From Saccharibacillus sacchari DSM 19268 (GTDB taxonomy: Bacteria; Bacillota; Bacilli; Paenibacillales; Paenibacillaceae): 64,000 bases of DNA. The stretch spans positions 1,392,407-1,456,406 of the forward strand of contig NZ_KK073875.1 in the NCBI RefSeq assembly GCF_000585395.1, read 5' to 3'. Numbering within the stretch: the stretch's first letter is position 1; each line of letters begins with the position of its first letter. The position numbers and the translations under genes are program-made. This document shows positions 17,966-28,366 of the stretch, in pieces. A model generated the notes under the pieces. The model saw only the letters and a list, made by a program, of their open reading frames with translations, made no database searches and had not been told where the DNA came from.

Positions 17966-20900
17966 TTAATTGACCCGATTGACGAGCAGCGTGGAATAGA
18001 CACGTTCGCGTTCCTGGTTTTGCACGACGACGGTATACCAGCCTGCCTTCGGCAAAGTGACTTTGAAGTTCTGGCTGACCAACTGCTCGTACGTCACTTT
18101 GGTGGCGATATATTTCAGTTGGCCTTCGCGTACAAGACCCGGGAAGTAATAAACGTCGTACGTGCCTTGCTCATTTTCAAGCTTGGTTCCGTCGCCTGTC
18201 GTAATCGTACGGAAGTTGTTCACGTTGAACGTAACCGTGCCCGTGTTCAGGATCGCGGTCTCCGATTCGGTATCGGACAGCGGAACGCCGTTGGCCGTCA
18301 CGAACATGCCGTCCGTCGAGCGGACAAACACCGTTTGCAGCGCGTAACCCGCGTTGCCCAACTGGTCTTTTGCCGTATAACGAATCGTGTGCTTGCCGGT
18401 CGTGGACAGGTTCAGCGGTTTCTCGACATATTGACCGCCTTCCAGCACATATTCGGCAGCCGTTACCGTGATATTTTCCGAAGTCGACAGATTGTCGTTC
18501 GTCTCGTAACCGCCGAGGTCGGCTGCCAGGTCGAAGTTCGGTTTGTTTTGCAGCACGGTCGCCGACGCTTTGTTCAGACGGATCGTCGGCGCGGTATTGT
18601 CGAGATCGGATACGGTAAAGTTGATCGTGCGTTTGTTGCCGAGCACGTCGGAGAGCAGGATCGACTTGGCGCCGCCGCTCGCGTACTCGATGTTGAATGC
18701 GGACACGGGAACATTGCCTGCATAGATCGTGTTGCCCGCGACTGAAGATGGCTGCATGTCCAGGCTGACCCGGACTTTGCCGCGAGAATAATCCCGATCG
18801 CCGATGCGAACAATCTCGTTGCCCGCAATCTCGCGGCCGTCGTTATCCACGCGAACCAACTTGATCTCCTTCACGTCCGGGATCGAACCGACCAATGTCG
18901 AGATCTCTTCGGAAGCCAGCTTCGCGTTATTGCCTGCGGCATCGACCAGCGTGAATCCTGCTTTTCCGTTAGCCGTCATCACGAATGAAGCCTGATTGTT
19001 GCCCGCGCCGTTCGACACGACCTGATAATCCTGGACCTGTCCTGCTTTCGGCAGCACTTGAGCCACGACCAGATTGGACGCGATCACGTTGTCCTTGGTC
19101 GGAACCGCGAAACGCGTAAACTCGCCGTTCGCATTGTAGCCGTCACCCGCGCTGTCCACCAGGACGGTTCCGCCGTTATAGCGAATGAGCGCTTTGAGGT
19201 CGGGATGGTTATAATGCAGCACGATATCCGCTTCCGGCGGCGTGGTGTCGATGTTGTTGACCGTCGCTGTCGCGCTGCCCGTAAATCCAACCGCATCCTC
19301 GTACTCGAACGTAAACTCGCCGTTTTCCTTAAACGTCTTGGACGACGTCTTCAGGTTGGTGATCCGGATCGCCTCGCTCGATTGCAGGTTCACCTTCACT
19401 GTCCCGTTGGTCGCCGCGATCGTGGAGTATTTAACATTGACGATCGGCGGCGTGTCGTCGAAATTCGAGACCACGATGAACACGATCGATTCGTTCTCGC
19501 CGTCTTTCACGTTGAAGGAATAGCTGCCGTTCCGATAAATCTTGAAGCGCTCGTTCGGCTCCAGCGTCTCCGGCATTTCCGGGTTGCCTTCGGTCGGGGT
19601 TACGGTCTTGCCGTCCGCCTGATCGAACAAGATTTCCTGGCCGATATTCTGACCGCCGTCTTCGAGTTTATCGCCGCCGCGAATCGGAATGATCTGTTCC
19701 AGCGAAGCCAGCGCGTAAGCCGGGGCATCTTGGATTTGTACCGTCGGCGTTACGATGTCGCTCACGTTGTCGTAGTAGCCTTTGAATTTCACCCGGATCT
19801 TCGACTTCAAGTTTTCCGGGTCATCCGAATCAACGGGAATGCCCGCGTAGTTCGTGTACGGCATCCAGGTGCTCCAGTTATCTCCGCCGTTCGTGGAAAC
19901 CGAGTAGAAATACCCTTCCTGCGCCGGAACGTCGACATTCATTTGCAAAATGGCGAGATGGCCGTCAGCTCCCGCATCTTCCGTGCGAATCAAGCTCGCG
20001 CTGCCGACAGGCGGATCGCTGCTCAGGTAAAAGGCCGCAAACAGACCGCTTGTGCGATACAGTTTGCCGTTGCCGAGACTGTCTTGCGCATGGATGTACA
20101 GTCGGTAGTTGCCGTTATCCTTCTTGTCGTCGACTTCCAGCACGGCAGTTCGGTCGGCCGGAATCTTGCTCCAGCCTTTGCCTTCCGGATCGGGTTCTTT
20201 CTCGTCTTCGCCTTTCACGACTTTGATCCATTGGTAACGGATATTCGCGTCGGCTACGCCGCCGAAGTCGGCCAGCGTGTCATGCACCGCTACTTGAACG
20301 GTCTGTTGGGCCATCGGATACAGATAGCCTTGCGAACCGAACTTCACTTCAGGCGGCAGGTGGTCGAATTTGTACTCTTTATAATAGTAGTAATAGCGTC
20401 CGGTATCCTGCTGCTTGATGCGCACATGCGCGTACCAGGTGCCGTTGATGTCCTTGTCCGCCGGGAATTTGTAGCGCGAAGCGGCTTCGTCGCCCAGCTT
20501 CGTTTCCTTCGGCTCTTCTTCGAACGCGGTCCAATCCGCATTGCCTACCGGACGCTCGGAGCTTTGGGTGTACTGGTACTCGGCCGTGTCGATCGGAACG
20601 CCGGCGATGGTGAAATCCGGTCCGTCGTTGATCGCGTAGTCCGTCGTATAGCTTTTAAAACGGGTCGTAATGACCAGCACGTCGACGGCTTTCGGCTCGG
20701 CGATTGCGGAGTGGCCCGCAACGTCTTCCGCCTTGGCGTGCAGCTCGTAACGTCCGCCTTTGGCAATCGCCGGATCGTTCAGCGTAGATACTTCCGCTTG
20801 TCCTTGCGCGTTCAACGGGGCATCTTGCCAGCCGGAATCCGTAGGCTGTCCGCCCACTGCCGTAAACTGGTACTGGATCTTATCGTTCTTGATCGAAGAC

Positions 20901-23134
20901 GTCGGATCTGCGGCCTTGACCGTGATCTTGACGTTGTCGGAATTGTTGTCCGTCACATCGGCGATTTCCACGGTCGGATCGTCGTTATCGATCTTGAGCA
21001 GACCGACGCTGTACGACCAGTTGGAATCGTCGTTTTTAAAATCATTCAGAGGCCATTGCGAGACGTTGCTGTAGTCGGACAACGTCGGCAAAATGTTGCG
21101 GCGGTAGTTGTCTTCTTGCTCGGCCACCGTCGCTTCCGGATTTTGCGCCAGATAAGCCGCGCGTTCCGTGCTGCCTTTGTCGTACTGCATGCGCTGGCGG
21201 GCGGAATCCCAGCTCATGTCCGCCGTCCACACATGCAGATACCAATTGCCGTTCAACTGCGAAGGATCTCCCGGCAGTTCGATCTTCGCGCCGTTCTGGG
21301 CAGCCGACAGTTCGATGCCGTCAAAGCCCGACGGATACAATTCTTCCGAAGGCTGCTTTTGCGTCAGCGAGTAACGCTTCACTGCCGCGAAGTTGTCGTT
21401 TTGTCCGGCTAACGGATCTGTCGGATCTTGGTTGAGAATGTAATAAACGAGACCCGAACCGCTGCCCGGACGGAACAATCCTTGGCTGTCCGTGCCGTTC
21501 AACTGCGGATCGAAGGCGTTGACGATAATCGATCCGTTGCCCACGTATTGCCCTTCCGGGATCACTTCGCCGTCCTGGTTCTCGTAGACGAAGTTCACTT
21601 GAGGCGCCGTGTTATCCACGGACAGTCCGGCCCAAGCAATCGACTTGACCGGCTCGACAAGCAGGTTGCCCGCATAGTCAGTCAGCGCCTTACCGTCACC
21701 CGGATTGGAAAGGTGCTCAAGCGCCGCGGTTTCCAGCAACGCCGTCTCTACGGTCTGCCCCGCAGGCACGTTCATGCGGAACGTCCAGGTGTTGGTGTTC
21801 TGTCCGCTGACGTAAGCCGCAGTCATGCCGTTGGTGAATCGCAGCTGCGTATTTTCGGTCGGCGCGTAGGCGCTGACGACCTGCTCGTTGAGGTACACGT
21901 TGAAATCGACGACGTCGCCTTTGTTCAGCACGAGTCCCGTGAGGACTTCGGGCTGCACGCCGTTGCGGGAAGCCGAGTATTTCGGTTCTCGCGCGTCGAT
22001 GATCGTGCGGTAGGTGCCATTGCGATAGGCATTGTCGGCGAAAGGAACGGTGCCGATGCCCGTGAAGTTCGCAACCGGGTTGCCCGCGCCGTCGACAAAG
22101 CCGGCGGCATTCAAACGCTCCAGCAGCGTCGGACGGTCCGGCTCGGAAGCGGCGATCAGGCGCTGCGGGTCGAGCGGTACGTTGCCGGTGCTGTCGTTCT
22201 GCGCGGCTTGGTAGCGCAGGTTGAAGGTGGAGCGCGAATTGTTGGTTACGTTCAGACTGTTCAATCCGAAACTTCCGTAGCCGGGATCGCTGCTCGTCAA
22301 GTAGTAGACGGACGGATCAAAGCCGTCACCCCCCGGATTGCTGAACAGTTCCGTGCGCAGGAAGCTGAAGTTGTTATCTACGCGCTCCGATGCGTCTTCT
22401 GCAAGCCACGGAAAGACCGGTTCGCTGAAGTTCAACGCCAAATTAAGCGCACTCCCCTGCTTCAAGAACAACTCCTCTTTTTGAACAGCGGGATCGCCGT
22501 TATAACGTACAACTCCGCTATGGGTAAGGTTGCTGCTGTTAAAAGCTGGAGGAGTAATATCAGCGAAGAAAAGCTCGACATTATCGATGCTTTTTATAAA
22601 ACTTCCGGTTAAAGTAATCTTAATCACGTCGTCCGGTCCGAATGGAATCCACGAAGAATTGAACTTTCCTCCTTCCGGAACAGATGCACTATATTTCTCT
22701 TTGTTGTTTACAGTCACAATGGCAATGGCGTTCCAGGCATCAGCTTTCCCCGTTCGAAAAAGCATTTGGGCGCCACCGCCTGCTGCTAAACGTTTGAGTT
22801 GCGGGTTCGAATTCACATTGATCGTACTTTCCAATTGATTGATAATAAAGGAATCAAAGACTACGCTTTCTGGCCCCAACGTTCTCAAACGCTCCGATGT
22901 ATGGGATGTGCCCGGTGCTTTTCCGCGGAAAATACCGAAGTTGTTCCCTTCATCGTTTTTCACGTTTTTATCCCAATCGCTCATATCCCCGCGGTTCAAA
23001 ATCTTCCCTCCGCCGTTCGGAATATACACGTCCTGATACTCCGCAGCCGCCGAAGCCTTAGGCAGCGGCGACCAGCTCGCGGACGTCAATACGAGCACCG
23101 CAGCAAGCAAGCAAATGCCAAACTTTTTCAACAT
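17966..23134 (-). CDS. Large secreted protein with repeated Ig-like domains
   Basis: The protein is 1722 aa with a signal peptide of about 31 residues ending ASAAA. The rest alternates segments of the form DNTAPQVNF, NDDPTVEIADVTDNNSDNV, DDTPPIVNVKYS, DTTPPEADIVLHY and DNTAPTIRLNKAS. These are hallmarks of tandem bacterial Ig-like/cadherin-like adhesin or wall-protein domains. No SLH or LPXTG anchor is visible, so it may be released or bind its SLH-bearing operon partner. AAGGGGAG lies upstream of ATG 23134. The protease gene ends 22 bp before it and the 2564-aa gene begins 27 bp after it, so the three form one transcription unit. Function unknown. Confidence 0.88.
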   Translation of the reverse strand: MLKKFGICLLAAVLVLTSASWSPLPKASAAAEYQDVYIPNGGGKILNRGDMSDWDKNVKNDEGNNFGIFRGKAPGTSHTSERLRTLGPESVVFDSFIINQLESTINVNSNPQLKRLAAGGGAQMLFRTGKADAWNAIAIVTVNNKEKYSASVPEGGKFNSSWIPFGPDDVIKITLTGSFIKSIDNVELFFADITPPAFNSSNLTHSGVVRYNGDPAVQKEELFLKQGSALNLALNFSEPVFPWLAEDASERVDNNFSFLRTELFSNPGGDGFDPSVYYLTSSDPGYGSFGLNSLNVTNNSRSTFNLRYQAAQNDSTGNVPLDPQRLIAASEPDRPTLLERLNAAGFVDGAGNPVANFTGIGTVPFADNAYRNGTYRTIIDAREPKYSASRNGVQPEVLTGLVLNKGDVVDFNVYLNEQVVSAYAPTENTQLRFTNGMTAAYVSGQNTNTWTFRMNVPAGQTVETALLETAALEHLSNPGDGKALTDYAGNLLVEPVKSIAWAGLSVDNTAPQVNFVYENQDGEVIPEGQYVGNGSIIVNAFDPQLNGTDSQGLFRPGSGSGLVYYILNQDPTDPLAGQNDNFAAVKRYSLTQKQPSEELYPSGFDGIELSAAQNGAKIELPGDPSQLNGNWYLHVWTADMSWDSARQRMQYDKGSTERAAYLAQNPEATVAEQEDNYRRNILPTLSDYSNVSQWPLNDFKNDDSNWSYSVGLLKIDNDDPTVEIADVTDNNSDNVKITVKAADPTSSIKNDKIQYQFTAVGGQPTDSGWQDAPLNAQGQAEVSTLNDPAIAKGGRYELHAKAEDVAGHSAIAEPKAVDVLVITTRFKSYTTDYAINDGPDFTIAGVPIDTAEYQYTQSSERPVGNADWTAFEEEPKETKLGDEAASRYKFPADKDINGTWYAHVRIKQQDTGRYYYYYKEYKFDHLPPEVKFGSQGYLYPMAQQTVQVAVHDTLADFGGVADANIRYQWIKVVKGEDEKEPDPEGKGWSKIPADRTAVLEVDDKKDNGNYRLYIHAQDSLGNGKLYRTSGLFAAFYLSSDPPVGSASLIRTEDAGADGHLAILQMNVDVPAQEGYFYSVSTNGGDNWSTWMPYTNYAGIPVDSDDPENLKSKIRVKFKGYYDNVSDIVTPTVQIQDAPAYALASLEQIIPIRGGDKLEDGGQNIGQEILFDQADGKTVTPTEGNPEMPETLEPNERFKIYRNGSYSFNVKDGENESIVFIVVSNFDDTPPIVNVKYSTIAATNGTVKVNLQSSEAIRITNLKTSSKTFKENGEFTFEYEDAVGFTGSATATVNNIDTTPPEADIVLHYNHPDLKALIRYNGGTVLVDSAGDGYNANGEFTRFAVPTKDNVIASNLVVAQVLPKAGQVQDYQVVSNGAGNNQASFVMTANGKAGFTLVDAAGNNAKLASEEISTLVGSIPDVKEIKLVRVDNDGREIAGNEIVRIGDRDYSRGKVRVSLDMQPSSVAGNTIYAGNVPVSAFNIEYASGGAKSILLSDVLGNKRTINFTVSDLDNTAPTIRLNKASATVLQNKPNFDLAADLGGYETNDNLSTSENITVTAAEYVLEGGQYVEKPLNLSTTGKHTIRYTAKDQLGNAGYALQTVFVRSTDGMFVTANGVPLSDTESETAILNTGTVTFNVNNFRTITTGDGTKLENEQGTYDVYYFPGLVREGQLKYIATKVTYEQLVSQNFKVTLPKAGWYTVVVQNQERERVYSTLLVNRVN

Positions 23135-23156
23135 GCAAAAACTCCCCTTCTCTTTG

Positions 23157-23840
23157 TTATGCCTTCCAAGTCTTAAGCAAATTGCGAATCTCTTCCGCGG
23201 TGACGCAGATATGGATGCCGCTCATCGTTCGAAATGATCCCGAGATCAGCCCGATCACGCGACCGTCTTCGCTAAGCAGCGGCCCGCCGGACATGCCGGA
23301 CGATACTTGAGCAGAGGTCAGCAGTCGGATCTCGCCGTTCACCTCGGCTTTCGGCGCGTTGACGATCCCCTCCGTAATGATCTTGCCGTCCTTCAACGGA
23401 TAACCGATCGCGAACGAGCGCTGACCGTAACGGGCAGGCGACTTTTCAGCCGCGAGCGCAAGCGTCGTTCGTTTGCCCGCGTTCGCGACCGACAACAGCG
23501 CCACGTCCGCTTCTTCGTCCGACTTCAGAACGGTTACCTTGCGCACGGCCCCGTCGTCGAACACGGCTTCGAACGTCACGCCGTCTTCCACCACGTGAGC
23601 CGCGGTCAGCGCTTTACCGTTTCCCGTCAAAAAGCCGGAGCCGACCGTCTTGAGCGTCCCGTCCTTCCGATAAGCTTTCAAGTAAAAAACGGCCGGAGCG
23701 CTGTCTCGATAAGCCTTTTCCGCTCCCGAGACACTCTCCTGCCCGACTGCTTCAGCGCGTGCCTCGGTCGCATGGACCGTTCCGCCCAGCACGCTGACTG
23801 CGATCACGGCGGCTGCAATGCCCCCGATTCTTCCCCTCAT
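23157..23840 (-). CDS. Secreted trypsin-like serine protease (HtrA/Glu-endopeptidase type)
   Basis: The protein is 227 aa from ATG 23840, preceded by GGGGG 7 bases upstream. An ORF with an earlier start exists, but it would bury the signal peptide. Signal sequence 1-30 ends ATEARA. The catalytic triad is readable: H82 (TAAHVVEDG), D112 (EEADVALLS), S184 (SSGMSGGPLL). No PDZ domain or membrane anchor is present, so it is a short extracellular chymotrypsin-fold protease rather than full HtrA. It heads the operon with two giant surface proteins and probably processes them or another wall protein; that role is inference. Confidence 0.85.
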   Translation of the reverse strand: MRGRIGGIAAAVIAVSVLGGTVHATEARAEAVGQESVSGAEKAYRDSAPAVFYLKAYRKDGTLKTVGSGFLTGNGKALTAAHVVEDGVTFEAVFDDGAVRKVTVLKSDEEADVALLSVANAGKRTTLALAAEKSPARYGQRSFAIGYPLKDGKIITEGIVNAPKAEVNGEIRLLTSAQVSSGMSGGPLLSEDGRVIGLISGSFRTMSGIHICVTAEEIRNLLKTWKA

Positions 23841-23987
23841 GTTCCAACCCCCGTCTTTCCATGATTTATGCAAATGTAGTACGAATTCATCTTCGAACAT
23901 TGCGCATGCTGCGATACTGCTCGCTTGCTTCACAGTGTACTTCATCACAATAAACAAGCAATAAACAGACGATTCCGCGAAATGTGA

Positions 23988-24017
23988 TTGCGCCGCCGAA
24001 ACATTATCCGCTACAAT
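23988..24017 (+). promoter_or_regulatory. Promoter of the hybrid kinase operon
   Basis: TTGCGC (23988-23993), an 18-bp spacer and TACAAT (24012-24017), 51 bp before the GTG start. It lies in the 228-bp gap shared with the divergent protease operon, for which I cannot assign a convincing promoter. Confidence 0.5.
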
Positions 24018-24068
24018 GCCCATATCGCATCAGACACCCAGATTCTCTTTGCCAAAGGAGCTTAATTC

Positions 24069-27000
24069 GTGTTCTTAAAACTATCCGGCGTTCTTCTGAC
24101 TGCCCTGCTCGCCGCCACCGTCCTGCTCTTATCCACCTTCAACGAGCCTCAGCCGGCAGCGCTTCATGCTCAAGAAGGGGTCATGGATTTATCCGCCTGG
24201 AATCCCGAACGCGATCCGCGCATCCGATTGGACGGCGAATGGGCGTTTTATTGGGAGCGCCTGCTTCCTTACGAAACTCCGGCCCGAGCCGGACTGCTTC
24301 CGAATCCCGATACGTTCGCTGATGTACCGGGCTCTTGGGGCGGCTTGGAACCGGACGGACGCTCCCTTCCCGCGCACGGCTTCGCCACCTATCGCCTCGT
24401 CCTGAAAAACGCGCCCTTCCACGGCATGCTGGCTTTGAAAAAAATGAATATCCGTTTTGCCAGCGAAATCTACGTCAACGGGGTTCGCTTGCTCGAAGAC
24501 GGACAGGTAGCGGACACAGCCTCCGATTACCGGCCGGGCAATTCGCCTCAGATCGGCTTTTTCCCGTACGAAGGCGGCGATATCGAAATTCTGATCCGCG
24601 TCGCCAACTACGATTACACCGATTCCGGCATTCCGGGACCGCTGTTTTTCGGCAAACAAGGGGCGATGCTGGCTCAGGATCAATCCGGCAAGGTCGTCGA
24701 ATTCGGCGTTCTGGCAGTACTGACCACGATCGCCATCATTTTCTTGATTAGTTACATCGGGTCGGCGGTATACCGCAATCGCGACGATTCCCTGCTGCTG
24801 TTGGGTCTGATCTGTCTGTTCTACGCGCTGTACAACGGCATGATCAGCGAGCGCGTCTTGTCCATGCTCGGCAGCGAATTGTCGTTCAGTACCTTTTACA
24901 AACTCAAAGACATCTGTTCGGTAGCTTGCCTGGGACTGCTGACCTTGTACTTCTATCGATTCAAAAAAGGCATCTTGTCAAAGCCGTTCGCGGTCGTTGC
25001 ATTGTCCATATTCGGAGCGTACATCGCGCTTGTCGCGCTGCTGCCGATCTCCGTGTATACGCTCGCGGCCCCGTTCGTGATCGTGCTCTATACCTTAATG
25101 CTGCTATGGCTGCTGTACAAATGCGCGCGGCAGTTCATAACCAGCCGGCCCGGCGAGCAATTCCCGGCCTTCCTGTGGTACGCGTCGATTCTGTGCATGA
25201 CGGCATACTGTTTGGACATTAATCTGTTCTCGATCTCCCTCAAGGAAAACATGAATATCGGACAGGCCTGCATCGTGCTGTTCAGCGTATTGATGCTGTT
25301 CTTGGCCGTACTGCGCTTTTTCGAAGCCTATCTCACCGTTCGCACGCTCAAAGACCAATTGCTGCTGCTCGACAAAGTAAAAGACGATTTCCTGTCGAGC
25401 ACCTCCCACGAGTTGAAAACGCCGCTGAACGCGATCGTCAACATCGGCGAAAGTCTGCTAAAAGGAGCCGAGGGCTCCCTCACCGATCAACAGGCGCATA
25501 ATCTGGCGATTGTGACGGGAAGCGGACGGCGCCTTACCTATCTCGTGGACGAACTGCTGGACTATTCCAAAATGAAACATGGCGACATCCCGATCCATCG
25601 CTCCGCCATTAATCTGTCTTCGTTTGTCGAATCGGTCGTTCGCATGCACGCCTTCCTGTTGGGTTCGAAAAAAATCGAGCTGCAAAACCGTATTCCGTCC
25701 GACTTTCCCGCGATTCAAGCAGACGGCAACCGATTGATTCAAATTCTTCACAACCTGGTCGGTAACGCGATCAAGTTTACGGAAAGCGGTACAGTGAGCA
25801 TTCAAGCGTCCGTCGTTGCAGGCCAGGCCGAGATTCGCGTGTCCGACACGGGTCGCGGGATCGCTGCCGAAAAGCTGGAGCATATCTTCCTTCCATTCGA
25901 ACAAGAAGGAGCAGCCGGCCCGACGGGAGGCACGGGGCTCGGGCTTAGCATCACCCGCAAGCTGGTCGAGCTGCACGGCGGAACCATCCATGCGGAATCC
26001 TCGCCGGGAAAAGGAGCGACCTTCGTGCTGACGATTCCTCTAGCAGACGGCAAAGGGGAATCGTCCGCCAAAGCACCTGTACTCCCCGAAGCTGCGACCG
26101 ATTCTCCGAATCGCATGCTCCGATACGCCGAGCCCGTGATCGTATCGGGACGACGCGGCGAATGGATCGTGGTCGTGGACGATGATCCGGCCAATTTGCA
26201 AACGATCGTCAATCTGCTCAAACTTGAAGGGTATAGTTATGCCGTGACTTCGCGTTCTCCATCCGTGCTGGAGCTGCTTGATCTGCTTCCGGAGGTTCAT
26301 CTGGTCGTGGCCGATATCATGATGCCGGACATGTCCGGGTACGAGCTGCTGGAACGGATTCGCACGCGGTATTCCCCTTCCGAACTGCCCGTGCTGATGC
26401 TGACGGCAGGCAATAAAGCGCATCAATTGAAGCTGGCTTTGGAAAAAGGAGCGAACGACTTCGTCGCCAAACCGTTCGAGTCGGAAGAATTATTGGCGCG
26501 AATCGGCAGTCTGACGCGGATGAAGACATCGGTACAGGCCGCTCGGGCGGCGGAGATTTCATTTTTGCGTTCGCAGATCAATCCGCACTTCCTGTACAAT
26601 GCGCTCAACGCGATCGCGGAACTATGCATCGATGCTCCCGACCAGGCGGAGCAGTTGATTCTCCAATTGTCGAGTTATCTGCGCCGCAGCGTGCATTTCA
26701 AGCACCTGGATTCGCTCACCAGCCTGCATAACGAGCTGGAGTTGATCCATGCCTATGTAGCGATCGAACAGGCCCGATTCGGTTCTCGCCTTGAAGTTGT
26801 AATCGACGTGGATGTCGACGTGGAACGAGGCATGAATATCCCGCCGCTCACGCTGCAACCGCTGATCGAAAACGCGATTCGCCATGGTTTGATGTCCCGG
26901 ATTAGCGGCGGGCGCGTGACGCTGTCGATTCGCAATTTGAACGAAAACGAGACACGCTTTACGATCGAAGATAACGGATGCGGGATGACCGAGCAGCGGA

Positions 27001-27149
27001 TCGAAGAAGTGTTCGAGAGCGCTGACGGAGCACGCGGCGTGGGGCTGTGGAATATTTCCAGCCGCTTGAAACTGTTGTACGGCCGAAAGCTGCGCTTGGA
27101 GAGCACGGACGGGGAAGGCACAATCGTTGCATTCGACCTGCCCCGATAA
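24069..27149 (+). CDS. Hybrid sensor kinase: 7TM-DISM sensor, HisKA kinase, receiver and LytS-type kinase
   Basis: The protein is 1026 aa with a GTG start 8 bases after AAAGGAG. In order: an N-terminal membrane helix (1-22); an extracellular jelly-roll-like sensor (about 35-195); seven membrane segments (about 205-400) as in 7TMR-DISM receptors; HisKA with H447 in STSHELKTPLN; an ATPase domain (G boxes DTGRGI and GGTGLGLSI); a receiver with D749 in VVADIMMPDMSG; and a LytS-type kinase core with H840 in QINPHFLYNALNA plus its own ATPase domain (ENAIRHG, DNGCGM, GVGLWNISSRL). Having two complete kinase modules in one chain is unusual for a textbook hybrid but is known in Paenibacillus-type genomes. 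The regulator gene follows by 26 bp. Ligand unknown; the head-to-head surface-protein operon is a possible target. Confidence 0.92.
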   Translation: MFLKLSGVLLTALLAATVLLLSTFNEPQPAALHAQEGVMDLSAWNPERDPRIRLDGEWAFYWERLLPYETPARAGLLPNPDTFADVPGSWGGLEPDGRSLPAHGFATYRLVLKNAPFHGMLALKKMNIRFASEIYVNGVRLLEDGQVADTASDYRPGNSPQIGFFPYEGGDIEILIRVANYDYTDSGIPGPLFFGKQGAMLAQDQSGKVVEFGVLAVLTTIAIIFLISYIGSAVYRNRDDSLLLLGLICLFYALYNGMISERVLSMLGSELSFSTFYKLKDICSVACLGLLTLYFYRFKKGILSKPFAVVALSIFGAYIALVALLPISVYTLAAPFVIVLYTLMLLWLLYKCARQFITSRPGEQFPAFLWYASILCMTAYCLDINLFSISLKENMNIGQACIVLFSVLMLFLAVLRFFEAYLTVRTLKDQLLLLDKVKDDFLSSTSHELKTPLNAIVNIGESLLKGAEGSLTDQQAHNLAIVTGSGRRLTYLVDELLDYSKMKHGDIPIHRSAINLSSFVESVVRMHAFLLGSKKIELQNRIPSDFPAIQADGNRLIQILHNLVGNAIKFTESGTVSIQASVVAGQAEIRVSDTGRGIAAEKLEHIFLPFEQEGAAGPTGGTGLGLSITRKLVELHGGTIHAESSPGKGATFVLTIPLADGKGESSAKAPVLPEAATDSPNRMLRYAEPVIVSGRRGEWIVVVDDDPANLQTIVNLLKLEGYSYAVTSRSPSVLELLDLLPEVHLVVADIMMPDMSGYELLERIRTRYSPSELPVLMLTAGNKAHQLKLALEKGANDFVAKPFESEELLARIGSLTRMKTSVQAARAAEISFLRSQINPHFLYNALNAIAELCIDAPDQAEQLILQLSSYLRRSVHFKHLDSLTSLHNELELIHAYVAIEQARFGSRLEVVIDVDVDVERGMNIPPLTLQPLIENAIRHGLMSRISGGRVTLSIRNLNENETRFTIEDNGCGMTEQRIEEVFESADGARGVGLWNISSRLKLLYGRKLRLESTDGEGTIVAFDLPR

Positions 27150-27175
27150 GTCACGCATGGAAGGAGATGAACGCC

Positions 27176-28345
27176 ATGATGAAAGTGCTGATCGTGGACG
27201 ATGAAGATTTGTCGCTCAAGCGGCTGAACCGTATTTTGACGGCGAGCGGGGAAGTCGAGATATGCGGCGCTTTTCATGATCCGGAGGAAGCCGCCGAGTA
27301 TGCCAAAACGCATCGGTTCGACGCTGCCTTTCTCGATATTACGATGCCGCGCATCTCGGGAATGACATTGATCGGCGAGCTGCGCAAATTCCACCCTTCG
27401 CTTCCGATCGTGTTGGTCACGGGGTATGAAGAATATGCGGTGCAGGCTTTCGATTACGAGGTGATTGATTACGTCATCAAACCGGTCACGGCCGAGCGAT
27501 TGAATCGCAGCATCTCCAGACTTAAGCAGCGGCTGGAGGAATCGTCTGCCGGGTCGCGGGAACCGGAACTCGAAACGGAAAGCACAGAAGCGGACGGCCC
27601 CGCCGTAGACGAAACACGATTGACCGTGCGGTTATTCGGCGGTTTTTCGGTACATGGCGGCGATGGGACGGACGGTCCGCTCAAGCTTCGCACGCCGAAA
27701 ACGGAGGAATTGCTCGCTTTTTTACTCTATAATCGCTCGACTACCCGGGATGTGCTGACCGACACGTTATGGAAAGACCTCAGTCCGCAAAAAGCTTCGA
27801 CCAACCTCAATTCCACGCTATACTATGTGAGGCGCGCGATCGGAGACGGCGGCGATACACCGATTATTCGCAAAGATCGCAGCGGCATTCGCGTGGACCG
27901 GGAAGCGATCGACTGCGATTTGTACGAGTTCGAAGAATTGTTCCGACAGATGCGCCGAACGCCGGAGAACCGGCATGATCCGGAAAGCTTCGAACGGATG
28001 GACGCCTTATATACGGGAGAGTTTTTGAAAGATCGACATTACGAATGGGCTTTTGCCCGAGCCAGACAGTTGGAGATGGATTTTATCGCGATGCTGGATA
28101 CGGCCGCCCGCTATCATGCGAAGATCGAGCAGCCGCTGCGGGCTTTGTATTATTTCGAACGGATTTTGCAGCTTGATCCGATTCGTGAGGACGTGCATCG
28201 GGAAATCATTTTGTTGTATTTGTCGCTTGACCGCAAGTCGGATGCGAAGCGGCAGTATCGGACGCTGGAAAAGGTGTTGGACGAAGAACTGGGGTCGCGG
28301 CCTTCGGCGGAACTCCAACGACTCATCCGCGCCGCACAATTATAG
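27176..28345 (+). CDS. Response regulator with SARP-type DNA-binding and BTAD domains
   Basis: The protein is 389 aa. The receiver domain (about 1-120) has phosphoacceptor D54 in FLDITMP and the conserved Lys in VIKP. An acidic linker (about 130-155) leads to a winged-helix domain (LTVRLFGGFSVHG; LRTPKTEELLAFLLYN) and a C-terminal bacterial transcriptional activation domain of helical repeats (about 260-385). I chose ATG 27176 because AAGGAG ends 9 bases upstream; an in-frame ATG at 27167 touches the ribosome site. It is co-transcribed with the large hybrid kinase and is its cognate output. Targets are unknown. Confidence 0.9.
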   Translation: MMKVLIVDDEDLSLKRLNRILTASGEVEICGAFHDPEEAAEYAKTHRFDAAFLDITMPRISGMTLIGELRKFHPSLPIVLVTGYEEYAVQAFDYEVIDYVIKPVTAERLNRSISRLKQRLEESSAGSREPELETESTEADGPAVDETRLTVRLFGGFSVHGGDGTDGPLKLRTPKTEELLAFLLYNRSTTRDVLTDTLWKDLSPQKASTNLNSTLYYVRRAIGDGGDTPIIRKDRSGIRVDREAIDCDLYEFEELFRQMRRTPENRHDPESFERMDALYTGEFLKDRHYEWAFARARQLEMDFIAMLDTAARYHAKIEQPLRALYYFERILQLDPIREDVHREIILLYLSLDRKSDAKRQYRTLEKVLDEELGSRPSAELQRLIRAAQL

Positions 28346-28366
28346 AGGCAAAGGAGTTTATCGAAC

